Positions 56,457 to 64,000 of a stretch of 64,000 bases of DNA are shown in pieces. The translations under genes and the position numbers were made by a program. The notes below the pieces were generated by a model, which ran no database searches, was not told the origin of the DNA, and worked only from the letters and a program-made list of their open reading frames with translations. Source of the DNA: Vibrio maritimus (lineage in GTDB: Bacteria > Pseudomonadota > Gammaproteobacteria > Enterobacterales > Vibrionaceae); the NCBI GenBank assembly GCA_003263775.1, contig JYJJ01000079.1:1-64000 (forward strand). Reading direction: 5' to 3'. Positions within the stretch are counted from its first letter, which is position 1, and the number at the start of each line of letters is the position of its first letter.

Positions 56457-57067
56457 CTATTGAGGGCGTTGTACCGTGATGGTTTTGTCTAACGTGGCGT
56501 AATCATTACCGCCCAAGCGAGATAGCGGATCAACTTTGAGAGCATCGATGAGCAAGCGCTCGTTTTGCATCGTGACGACTTGGTTATCGATGTAAACTTT
56601 TTCTATTTTAGCGATAAGCAAGTGCTGAGGGGTATTACCGACTTCTAGAACATCATGAAGAGTGCAACCAAAGGCGATGGGACATTGCTTTACTCTAGGT
56701 AGCTGAAGCCGTCTAGATCGTCGAGTTCGACCTGGCTAGCGATGACTTCTGACTCACCGTGATTCAAAGTTGCAGAGGTTTGAGTCATGGTTTCAGCGCT
56801 TCCAGTAGACGCAATGTGAATGACGAGCTCTCTATTCTTGATAGCGTTCACCGCGGTGTCTTTTAACGTGCCATCTGGCTTTTTACCCACAGAAAGCATC
56901 AACAATGGGGGATTGCTCGATATCGGAGCGAAATATGAAAATGGAGCGAGATTATAGTTGTCTTTGGATGATGCTGTTAGCGCCCAAGCTATCGGGCGAG
57001 GGATGACGGTTTGCGTCATTAAATGATAGATAGCGTTGGGGGATAACTCATCGAGGTTGAGCTGCAT
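56457..57067 (-). CDS. flavin reductase-like FMN-binding protein (frameshifted)
   Basis: A 203-residue flavin reductase-domain protein after repair. The FMN block is PRPIAWALTASSKDNYNLAPFSYFAPISSNPPLLMLSVG, and later come KDTAVNAIKNRELVIHIAS and, after the break near 56696, VKQCPIAFGCTLHDVLEVG. The C-terminus is DPLSRLGGNDYATLDKTITVQRPQ. This flavoredoxin-like family binds FMN and may supply reduced flavin or act as an electron carrier. It lies next to an iron locus, but a terminator separates them. Confidence 0.88.
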
Positions 57068-57188
57068 ACTGACTTCTCCGTGTCGTCATTTTTAGTATGT
57101 CAAAACAGTATCATATTCAATTGACAGTGTGGAGATCCGAAGCGTCCTAGACTACACCTATAGAGTCAGCATAGATAAGGAAACCCCC

Positions 57189-57767
57189 ATGATGATCCGA
57201 CTAGGTACGCTGCTCGCAGCTCTGGTAGTGACGTTCTCGTCACAAGCGGAGTGGATGCTCGATAGTAGCAATTCGACACTCAAGTTTGTCTCCACTAAAA
57301 GTAACAGTGTGAGCGAAATACATCACTTTGAAGCGATGACAGGCACGATCAGTGACGATGGCAAAGCAACACTGGTTATCGATTTGTCCAGTGTCGAAAC
57401 AAACATACCCATTCGAAATGAGAGAATGCAAACCATGCTATTTAACGTTGCTGATTTTGCTAAAGCAACGATTACCACTGTGGTTGATATGAGTGAACTG
57501 GACAATGCCGATATCGGCGGCATTTATAGCATCATCAATGACGTTACAGTGGATTTGCACGGTAAGCAGAAAACCTATCCTGCGAAACTGACGGTAATGA
57601 AGATGAGTGACGACAAGGTGGTGATTGTCGCAACTGATCCTTTGATCGTGAATGCCGCGGATTTTGGTTTGGAACCGGGGATCGAAAAGTTACGTGAAGT
57701 AGCGGGACTACCCGCTATTGCGACGTCAGTGCCGCTGACGTTTGTGTTGGTCTATAACCAGAAATAA
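57189..57767 (+). CDS. YceI family periplasmic protein
   Basis: A 192-residue lipocalin-like YceI protein. The signal peptide (MIRLGTLLAALVVTFSSQA) is followed by EWMLDSSNSTLKFVSTKSN, FEAMTGTISDDGKATLVIDLSSVETNIPIRNERMQTMLFNVADFAKATIT and the C-terminal strand block. Homologues bind polyisoprenoids in a hydrophobic barrel. AAGGAA before ATG 57189 fixes the start; the upstream in-frame stretch is discarded. Divergent from the flavin reductase gene. Confidence 0.92.
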   Translation: MMIRLGTLLAALVVTFSSQAEWMLDSSNSTLKFVSTKSNSVSEIHHFEAMTGTISDDGKATLVIDLSSVETNIPIRNERMQTMLFNVADFAKATITTVVDMSELDNADIGGIYSIINDVTVDLHGKQKTYPAKLTVMKMSDDKVVIVATDPLIVNAADFGLEPGIEKLREVAGLPAIATSVPLTFVLVYNQK

Positions 57768-57775
57768 CCCAATAA

Positions 57776-57808
57776 AAAAACGCTGCGCAATAGCGCAGCG
57801 TTTTTAAA
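57776..57808. terminator. terminator of yceI, also serving the chemoreceptor
   Basis: AAAAACGCTGCGC and complement around AATA form a perfect 13-base stem between convergent genes. Confidence 0.92.
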
Positions 57809-57828
57809 TCTTCCAAGCTGTAATCTGC

Positions 57829-59445
57829 TTACACTCTAAAGTAAGCCAATTTTTGCGTTAGCTCGTCGGAAGCTTGAGCCATTGACTGTGACTGCTGCGC
57901 CAAACTTTGGCTCGCTTGTCTGATCTCGCTAATCGATAAGTGCACGACGCTAACGTTTTCATTTACGTCATTGGCAACGGTACCTTGCTGTTCAGCCGCC
58001 GCTGCAATTTGCGTGACCATATCGTAAGTGTCGTTGAGTTTAGCTACTGCCGTATCCAGCTTTTCTTGTGTTTGCGAAGCCAAATCCACGCTCTCAGATA
58101 CCTTAGTTTGGTTCGCCGCCATCACTGACAATACGCTGTCAGTACGTTCATTGAGCTGGTCAATGGTGGTTTGTACTTGCGCGGTAGACTCTTGAGTGCG
58201 GCTAGCCAGGTTTCGAACCTCATCGGCAACCACGGCGAACCCGCGCCCTTGTTCACCAGCGCGCGCTGCTTCAATCGCTGCGTTGAGAGCAAGAAGGTTG
58301 GTCTGCTCTGAAACTTCGTGAATCACGTTTACCACAGAGCTAATGTCGCTTACACCTTGTTTTAGCGCTTCCATGAGTTGGTGGGTGCTAGTGATATCAT
58401 CAGAAATACCGGCGATATTATTCAGCGTATAGCCCATACTGCGACTGCCTTCAGCAGCGAAGTTTTTGCTCTCTTCAGTTGTTGTGGCAGTGCGCTCTGA
58501 ATTGTTAGCGACGTCTTGAATGGTTGAGGACATTTCATTCATTGCCGCTGCTAGTTGTTCAAGTTGCTGGCTTTGAGAGTCAATACTGGTAGAGGTTTCT
58601 TCGCTCGCTGCGGCGATACTGCTAGACAGTTGACCAGAGTAATCAGCCGATGATTTTGCCGCGGTGATGGTATCTTTAAGGGCCGACATCATGCGAGCAA
58701 GCTCATTGCTTAAATAGCCTAGCTCATCTTTACGATCGCTCGACATGTTAACAGTTAGATCGCCATCAGCGACTCGATGAACGCGTTGCACTAGGCTCTC
58801 AATGGGTTTGACAACATTCTGAGCAATGTAGACGCTCATAATAACTAATACGATGGCGGCTAGGGTATCGACAATGAGATCTTTAATTAGCTGACTTTGG
58901 AATGCTTTGTCGATATCTGCCGTTTGAACACCTGAACCGATAATCCAGTCCCACTCGGGGATGTAACTAACGAAGGAGATTTTTTGAGACTCTTCGCCGT
59001 CACTACCAATCCAGTAATAAGTAACAAAGCCACTACCTTGTTTGGTAGCAACTGCGCTCATTTCCTGCCAGAAATAGTTCCCACGAGAATCTTTTAGATT
59101 ACTGGCCTTAGTGCCGTTTAGTTGTGGGTTAGTCGGGTGCATGACCACTTTTTCATCGGAAGTTGCGATAAAGAAATAGTTATTGCCGTCGTAACGTAGC
59201 GCCTCGATGGCCTTCACTGCTGCCTGCTTTGCTTGCTCTTCACCCATGGAAGCACTGAGCTTTTGATAGTGACTTGCTAAGGTGTACGCTACTTCGACGT
59301 TTGAGCGTACCCGGTCTTTGCGCTGGTCGTAGCTTGAGTTTTTTTGAATGATAAGGTTATAAGTACCCAATGAGAATAAAATGAGTACGGCAAAGCCGAC
59401 AAGAGCCTGTAATTTCGCTCTGATCGACAAATTATTCAGTTTCAC
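57829..59445 (-). CDS. sCache methyl-accepting chemotaxis protein
   Basis: An intact 538-residue chemoreceptor. TM1 lies at about 13-29, then a single-cache ligand domain with NNYFFIATSDEKVVMHPTNPQLNG and SFVSYIPEWDWIIGSGVQTADI, TM2 near 195-213, HAMP (KPIESLVQRVHRVADGDLTVNMS) and the signalling hairpin EQTNLLALNAAIEAARAGEQGRGFAVVADEVRNLASRTQES. I start at a GTG at 59445 (VKLNNLSIRAKLQ) because AGAGGA lies eight bases upstream and the paralogue at 30014 begins MKLNN; the track start at 59526 adds unrelated residues. The ligand is unknown. Confidence 0.93.
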   Translation of the reverse strand: MKLNNLSIRAKLQALVGFAVLILFSLGTYNLIIQKNSSYDQRKDRVRSNVEVAYTLASHYQKLSASMGEEQAKQAAVKAIEALRYDGNNYFFIATSDEKVVMHPTNPQLNGTKASNLKDSRGNYFWQEMSAVATKQGSGFVTYYWIGSDGEESQKISFVSYIPEWDWIIGSGVQTADIDKAFQSQLIKDLIVDTLAAIVLVIMSVYIAQNVVKPIESLVQRVHRVADGDLTVNMSSDRKDELGYLSNELARMMSALKDTITAAKSSADYSGQLSSSIAAASEETSTSIDSQSQQLEQLAAAMNEMSSTIQDVANNSERTATTTEESKNFAAEGSRSMGYTLNNIAGISDDITSTHQLMEALKQGVSDISSVVNVIHEVSEQTNLLALNAAIEAARAGEQGRGFAVVADEVRNLASRTQESTAQVQTTIDQLNERTDSVLSVMAANQTKVSESVDLASQTQEKLDTAVAKLNDTYDMVTQIAAAAEQQGTVANDVNENVSVVHLSISEIRQASQSLAQQSQSMAQASDELTQKLAYFRV

Positions 59446-59489
59446 AAATATATTCCTCTTTACCTTTTGAATGCAGCAAGTTCCATTTG

Positions 59490-59509
59490 AAATACCATTG
59501 ATGGTATTT
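59490..59509. promoter_or_regulatory. 20-base palindrome upstream of the chemoreceptor
   Basis: AAATACCAT-TG-ATGGTATTT, a perfect dyad 45-64 bases before the GTG start. It may be an operator or form a leader hairpin. I do not recognise the regulator. Confidence 0.6.
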
Positions 59510-59785
59510 AGACTGCTCAGTAGCAAGTCATAGTATCACTTATAATTGATAATATTGGTACTTATTGATTGGGATTATTTATTAACTGCCGGAATTTTGA
59601 TCTATTTAATATAATTTACTGTGGTTAATATGAAAACTGGGATGTAAATAGATGATTAGATTATAACGCTCACTATTATTGGGGGTTTATCTATATGTTT
59701 TTGTTATGGTTTGATGAAGGGTTGATAGTGATATATCGTATCAGATCTGGTATTTTGTTGCTGAGATAAAATACATTAAAAGTGA
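59510..59785. other. AT-rich gap between the chemoreceptor and ArsR genes
   Basis: No gene is supported. Part of the chemoreceptor promoter presumably lies here; nothing else is recognised. Confidence 0.5.
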
Positions 59786-59810
59786 AAAAGTGCTAATTAC
59801 TAGCACTTTT
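59786..59810 (-). terminator. terminator overlapping the arsR stop
   Basis: AAAAGTGCTA-ATTAC-TAGCACTTTT, a ten-base perfect stem that contains the ArsR stop codon. Confidence 0.8.
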
Positions 59811-60093
59811 CATCAACACAACATTCATCTTGCAAGAAGTCAATGACGCCCGCTAGATGCTCGTATTGTGCAACACAAAATAGAGTTCGACCTTCACGAC
59901 GCTGCTCTATTAAATTAGCCGAAGCAAGACTAGAAATATGGTGTGATAGTGTCGAACCTGGAATATCAAGTCGCTCTTGTATCTCACCGACAGGTATACC
60001 TTGTCGTCCTGCCTTGACGACTTGTCGATAGATAGCGAGGCGGGTAACGTGTCCCAGCTCTTTTAGTGCTTTTGCTGCAACTTCAATCTGCAT
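59800..60093 (-). CDS. ArsR family regulator with C-terminal cysteines
   Basis: A 97-residue winged-HTH protein: MQIEVAAKALKELGHVTRLAIYRQVVKAGRQGIPVGEIQERLDIPGSTLSHHISSLASANLIEQRREGR is the full ArsR fold. The tail DECCVDEKC carries three cysteines that could bind a metal or metalloid such as As(III). The typical ELCVCDL site in helix alpha-3 is absent, so sensing by the tail cysteines is an inference. GGAGAGAGACAC precedes the ATG and fixes the start. It follows the PAP2 gene by about 20 bases on the same strand. Confidence 0.88.
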   Translation of the reverse strand: MQIEVAAKALKELGHVTRLAIYRQVVKAGRQGIPVGEIQERLDIPGSTLSHHISSLASANLIEQRREGRTLFCVAQYEHLAGVIDFLQDECCVDEKC

Positions 60094-60112
60094 GTGTCTC
60101 TCTCCGCAATTA

Positions 60113-60859
60113 CTATTTCGATAGTAATCGAAATTTGGAGTCAGCGCTAGGGACAATCAAGAAAAGCAGCAGAGCAAATGCCAATGAGCCAAATAGGTCT
60201 TCCGGGCGGTGCATGCCAAGCCAAAGTCGACTAGTCGCCACGCCAACTGCCCATAACATGACTAAGGATGAGAGGACAGGATATTGGTGGTTGGCAAATA
60301 ACCCTGCAAAGAAAAGAACACACACTGCCACGAAAATTGTGTGTCCAGAAGGAAAAGAATAGTCAGTTTCACCCAACCAGTGCTTGGTGCGCCATTGGCT
60401 CACTTCATCACTCGCTAGAACGATGATCTGGTCTTGGTCACTACTATCAAGCGTGTAGAACTGCTCGGGTGAAGAGAGCAGCCCCTCAGCCGTTAGTTCA
60501 TGGGTGTAAGGCCTAGGACTTTCTGTCCACTGCTTCAAGAACGTCTTAGCGCCAAAGCTGAATACTAACAGTAACCCTAACTGTGCAATCAAAATCACTT
60601 TGTACTTACTTGCTCTCGTCACCCAGAGTGCTATCACTCCAAGTATCGCTAATGTGATGAGGAACCCTTGATGACCAGCTGAATAAGACAGTAATTGCAT
60701 CATGGTACCTAGCTCTTTGCTTACCTGGGCGCTGAGCTCAAATGGGTAGAGTAAAGATGATAGAACGAACAAAATGGTCGCTACGATAGCGAGGCAGACA
60801 ATCCCCAACAATTTATCTTGGGTAAAAAATCGCAGTTGATGAAGGTTTAAATTTGGCAT
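60113..60859 (-). CDS. PAP2-type membrane phosphatase (PgpB-like)
   Basis: A 248-residue membrane phosphatase with about six helices. The three PAP2 motifs are present: KQWTESPRP, YSFPSGHT with the catalytic His, and SRLWLGMHRPEDLFG. It dephosphorylates phosphatidylglycerophosphate, undecaprenyl pyrophosphate or a related lipid phosphate at the periplasmic face; the insert between motifs one and two (residues about 118-155) is like that of PgpB. Co-orientation with arsR probably reflects a shared transcript; functional linkage is not evident. Confidence 0.9.
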   Translation of the reverse strand: MPNLNLHQLRFFTQDKLLGIVCLAIVATILFVLSSLLYPFELSAQVSKELGTMMQLLSYSAGHQGFLITLAILGVIALWVTRASKYKVILIAQLGLLLVFSFGAKTFLKQWTESPRPYTHELTAEGLLSSPEQFYTLDSSDQDQIIVLASDEVSQWRTKHWLGETDYSFPSGHTIFVAVCVLFFAGLFANHQYPVLSSLVMLWAVGVATSRLWLGMHRPEDLFGSLAFALLLFLIVPSADSKFRLLSK

Positions 60860-61024
60860 AGAGAGTAGGGAATGCTGATGTAAAACAGGGTGGATAGGGT
60901 ATTGGATTGATTGTATTGATAATTCAGAGGAATGTCATAATTTGTTCGAATTGCCGTTTTAAGCCGGATAGGTTCAAAGGCGCATCAAAACAATAGGGTA
61001 TTGAAAAGTACAAAGCAGTATTAG

Positions 61025-61051
61025 GTGGCAAGTAATGTCGCTACTTGCCAC
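61025..61051. terminator. hairpin between PAP2 and the 98-residue protein genes
   Basis: GTGGCAAGTA and TACTTGCCAC form a ten-base stem with a seven-base loop. It lacks a long T run but suits the end of the downstream minus-strand gene. Confidence 0.6.
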
Positions 61052-61077
61052 ATGAATTCGAGATGCTACTCATTTTC

Positions 61078-61374
61078 TTAAAGATCACGCATTAGCTCTT
61101 CATAATCATCATTTGCTCGTTTGACTATGGTGCTTAGCTCATCCGCATCTCGATTGTTGAGCGTGATTTGCCATGCTTTATGATCGTGAATCTCAAACCC
61201 TTTCACTAACGTTGAATGTTGCGAACGTTTGAAGCTGAGTTCATTCAACTCGGTATTATGGTGTTCATTAGACTCGACGATATCGACATCGAGTTCACCG
61301 ACGGGATTGACGTGAATTTGAGCGTGACGTTGGTTGCTGCCATGCAGCACAAAGTTGCGATGTGTTTTGATCAT
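61078..61374 (-). CDS. 98-residue hydrophilic protein, unknown function
   Basis: A short acidic, polar protein, MIKTHRNFVLHGSNQRHAQIHVNPVGELDVDIVESNEHHNTELNEL..., with no signal, membrane helix or cysteine. The beta-rich first half and helical second half (DADELSTIVKRANDDYEELMRDL) suggest a small globular domain. It is preceded by AGGAGAGGAC, a very good ribosome site. No family is recognised. Confidence 0.75.
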   Translation of the reverse strand: MIKTHRNFVLHGSNQRHAQIHVNPVGELDVDIVESNEHHNTELNELSFKRSQHSTLVKGFEIHDHKAWQITLNNRDADELSTIVKRANDDYEELMRDL

Positions 61375-61554
61375 TGTCCTCTCCTTTGGAAAGTAACGAT
61401 TCCTGCTAGCCTATTAGACAGTGTAGGAGAGGATGAATGACGTCTATATGAAATTAAAGTGAAGCTTGATACGGGTCAAACAAACATACACAAAAGCGAT
61501 GCACTTACATCCGGAATTCTATTTGCTTCAAACACAGTACTTACACGCATTGCA

Positions 61555-62022
61555 TCATTTGGTCGAGAAGTGCTCTCGTAGTGCTGAACGGCGGTTCTGA
61601 GCTGGATTGTAACCATCCATGGGTACGGTATCTTCGTAGCCTTCAAGAATAAACCGTTGCGGAGGTAAAGCAGGTGTGACGCGACGAAGTTGAGGAGAGC
61701 GTGGTGTGCCGACACGTTCATAAACCCATAAGCCGCTGCCTGTTTTAAGACGAACAATGCGACCATCAAACTCGAAGGACGTTGTCACGAGTCGATGGTT
61801 GCGAAGCGCACCAGCGTCAGAAAACGTCAAAATCTCTGTGCTTTGCTTCGGAGCGCCAATTTCAATCCAATTGCCGTAGACGCGAGTTGGAGAAATATGG
61901 TTTTGGTGACTGGTATAGAACGCAAAGCCGAGCAAGCCAGACAGCACGACGATGACCAACAGTATGACTGCCAGCATATAAGAGTCAGTGTTGGGGGTTG
62001 CTCTAGCTCTGATCCTTGTCAT
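61555..62022 (-). CDS. DUF2850 family protein
   Basis: A 155-residue protein with one N-terminal membrane helix (residues 15-36) and a periplasmic beta-rich domain: GNWIEIGAPKQSTEILTFSDAGALRNHRLVTTSFEFDG and PALPPQRFILEGYED. This is the Vibrio-specific DUF2850. Its function is unknown. It stands alone. Confidence 0.85.
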   Translation of the reverse strand: MTRIRARATPNTDSYMLAVILLVIVVLSGLLGFAFYTSHQNHISPTRVYGNWIEIGAPKQSTEILTFSDAGALRNHRLVTTSFEFDGRIVRLKTGSGLWVYERVGTPRSPQLRRVTPALPPQRFILEGYEDTVPMDGYNPAQNRRSALREHFSTK

Positions 62023-62201
62023 TCGCTCGGCCTTCCTTGTCGCCTAATGGAGTTGGGTGCTCAGTTGTATTTTGAGCGTCTATGTAGGGTATCGGCTAAT
62101 GCGTTATAACTTTACCAAACACTAGCTAGGGAATGTTGCCCCCTAGCGATAACCATAGCGCTAGATATTAAAGGCTGATAGAAAGGCTTTGTAATACTTT
62201 G

Positions 62202-63526
62202 TTATTTCAAGACTTCGGTCAACTTAAAGGGTAAAAACAGCTGGTTTACATCGACTTTGGCCTTTAGGCGAGCCGCCAATAAATACAAGCCACCGATCTT
62301 ACGGTGCAAGAATAACGCATCTGCGGGAGGCGTATGCCAATAGTCTTGCTCCATACTGATAACGGTGCCTGCTTCACTGATGCGCTGTGCAAGGTTGCTG
62401 GCGCCAAAATCATAGCTGCCTTGATGCTTAAGTGGCTCGCCGGCAAGTTTCACTAGGTTCACAACGGCGTCTCTTTGAGCAGGTAAGATTTGTTGAGTAA
62501 AGAAGCCAATTTGCTGCAATGCTCGATAGAGGGCGTCGTCGTCGTCGTCGAGGATGGCGCTGAAGGCGAGACGATAGCCATCACTGATTCGGTCGTCGTA
62601 GGCTCGAGTTGCCCCAAAATCTAGCAGAACGACTTTTTGTTGCCGCTCGTCAAAAAGAAAATTAGCGAAGTTGGGATCCGTTTGTACCAGCTTAAAGTCG
62701 AAGATCTCTTTGAAAAGGAGCTCCAATAGTAAGGTGACCACGCGGTCGCGAGTCTGCTGGTTACTGTCAACTAATGATTCTATCGCAACGCCATCCACGT
62801 AGGTCATGGCTAGCACATTGTCGGTTGTGAGTTCATCTCGGACATCTGGTAAGACAAATTGCGGGGAGCTTGCGAGGTAGTCGCGAAATAGGCGAAGGAG
62901 TTTGGCTTCTAACAAGTAATCAGCTTCGGCATGAAGTTGTTTCTTCGCCTCGTCCAGTAACCCTTTGTAATCGACGTCTTTAGGAATGAGCCCAACCACA
63001 TTGAGTAGAGTGCCTACATTGTCGACGTCACTGTCGATACTTTGCTTGATGCCGGGATATTGCACTTTAATCGCCAGTTTAGTGCCATCGTCTGAATGGG
63101 CTTGGTGTACTTGACCAATCGATGCGCTGGCGATGGGCTTAAAGTTAAATTCGATGAAGTTCTGCTTCCAGTCGGCTCCCAACTCTAGTGTAAGAACCGA
63201 GGAAAGCTGACTGGCAGGCATTGGTGAAGCATCCGAGCGCAGCTTGAAAGAATATCAGCCAACTCTGGGCTAATCAGATCGCCCGCATCCATCGACATTA
63301 ACTGACCGACTTTCATCGCTGCACCGCGAAGATGGGCCAGTTGATCGGCCACGCGTTTAACGTTGCTCGGGGTGAGTAGCAACTCGCGAGCCTTGGGGCG
63401 CTTGCCTTGAGCAAACTGTTTGGCGCCCTCTGTGACCATAGAGCCGGTAACTCGCGTTGCCAGTGAGGCTAATTTCCCGAAGCGGGTGAGGCGATTCGCT
63501 GGGACTTTACTTTCCTGATTGGACAT
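62202..63526 (-). CDS. ABC1/UbiB-family atypical kinase (frameshifted)
   Basis: An ABC1 (ADCK/UbiB-like) kinase of 441 residues after repair. The KxGQ motif reads AAMKVGQLMSMDAGDLISPELADIL; the alanine-rich A-loop reads FKPIASASIGQVHQAH; AIKVQYPG carries the ATP-binding lysine; the catalytic region is LVQTDPNFANFLFD with LLDFGATR as DFG. One base is missing near 63246, giving KLRSDASPMPASQLS. There is no membrane anchor, unlike UbiB. Family members affect quinone biosynthesis and lipid homeostasis by an ATP-dependent mechanism. Confidence 0.92.
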
Positions 63527-63656
63527 ACCTTGTCTCTGATTAATTGATTCTGTTTATTTATACCATCACAGACTAGCAAGTGATCAATGACTTGTTTTCG
63601 TTAACTTTGTGAGGTAAAACGATGTTTTGCCTAAAGTAAATTACAAGGAAGTCATT

Positions 63657-63938
63657 ATGATCAAAGAAAACACCTATTTTGAAGGAAACGTGAAATCTCT
63701 CGCTTTTACGCAAGCCGACGGCGACAGTAGTGTTGGCGTTATGGCGCCGGGCGAATACACGTTTGGAACCGCAGCTCCGGAGAAAATGACGGTAGTAAAA
63801 GGTGCACTAACGGTTCGTTTAGCTAACACGCAAGAGTGGAAAACCTACACAGCGGGTCAGGCGTTTGACGTTGAAGGTGACTCAAGCTTTGATTTGCAAG
63901 TCGAGCAAGCTACCGCTTATCTCTGCGAATATCTGTAG
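63657..63938 (+). CDS. ppnP: pyrimidine/purine nucleoside phosphorylase
   Basis: A 93-residue cupin of the PpnP (YaiE) family, the promiscuous nucleoside phosphorylase that splits nucleosides with phosphate to bases and ribose-1-phosphate. Blocks: IKENTYFEGNVKSLAF, SVGVMAPGEYTFGTAAPEKMTVVKGAL and GQAFDVEGDSSFDLQVEQATAYLCEYL. AAGGAAG before ATG 63657 sets the start; the earlier in-frame start at 63627 is rejected. It adds to pyrC and add as a third nucleotide-metabolism gene in the window. Confidence 0.94.
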   Translation: MIKENTYFEGNVKSLAFTQADGDSSVGVMAPGEYTFGTAAPEKMTVVKGALTVRLANTQEWKTYTAGQAFDVEGDSSFDLQVEQATAYLCEYL

Positions 63939-64000
63939 TATTAAAAGTGACGGCGTTAAAAAGAATAGCGCAAAAAAGAACGCATCGACTTAGCCAGTCG

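Noticed and set aside
1..64000. tRNA, rRNA, CRISPR arrays, IS elements, attachment sites, replication origin
   Set aside because: I looked for these and saw no supporting sequence in the window.

Overview
The window looks like a stretch of a Vibrio (Gammaproteobacteria) genome. It has a Vibrionaceae-type nadE, pyrC and adenosine deaminase, DUF2850, YdcH and DUF3012 proteins, several cache-domain chemoreceptors, and a moderate base composition. From memory, pyrC and nadE lie on chromosome II in Vibrio cholerae, so a second-chromosome origin is plausible but not shown. I see no rRNA, tRNA, integrase, transposase, phage or CRISPR sequence.

Layout. 0.4-8 kb: a lipoprotein, an orphan PTS EIIB domain, a thioesterase, a DUF1289/CWC fusion, pyrC with a PurR-type operator, a MOSC-flavoreductase-ferredoxin fusion, a YdcH protein, and nadE divergent from a NadD-like protein. 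8-17 kb: a cupin regulator, a PlsC-like acyltransferase, a slipin/NfeD pair, an MBL-fold protein, two acetyltransferases and a MATE exporter. 17.4-29.4 kb: a complete nitrogen-scavenging unit, urtABCDE-ureDABCE-hupE-ureFG, reading one way behind a sigma-54-like promoter and two NtrC-like boxes. It imports urea, hydrolyses it to ammonia and loads nickel into the enzyme. 29.5-36.3 kb: a cache chemoreceptor, a soluble FIST-domain chemoreceptor, and a TetR regulator paired with a CurA-type reductase through two identical operators. 36.6-39.9 kb: a DUF1800/DUF1501 pair. 40-50 kb: MaoC-like, MBL lipoprotein plus TetR, a four-gene operon of small exported proteins of unknown function, a degenerate arginase-fold protein with an IclR regulator, two outer-membrane barrels, and add with a PurR-type operator. 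50.4-56.4 kb: a Fur-type iron-siderophore uptake locus (TonB receptor plus ABC importer). 56.4-64 kb: flavin reductase, YceI, a second cache chemoreceptor, ArsR, PAP2, small Vibrio proteins, an ABC1 kinase and ppnP.

The most striking property of the DNA is that about 20 otherwise well-conserved genes are broken by one-base frameshifts, roughly 29 events. All but one are most simply repaired by adding missing bases, often in a short run of one nucleotide. Restored lengths fit the families (UreC 567, PyrC 342, both cache chemoreceptors 538 residues). I read this as assembly or base-calling error rather than decay, and I annotate these genes as single CDSs spanning the break.

The best candidates for something undescribed are the four-gene exported operon at 44.3-45.7 kb with its hairpin leader, the DUF1800/DUF1501-discoidin pair, and the soluble FIST chemoreceptor. 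The regulatory sites (NtrC/sigma-54, two PurR, two Fur, two TetR operator sets) are the most directly testable observations.
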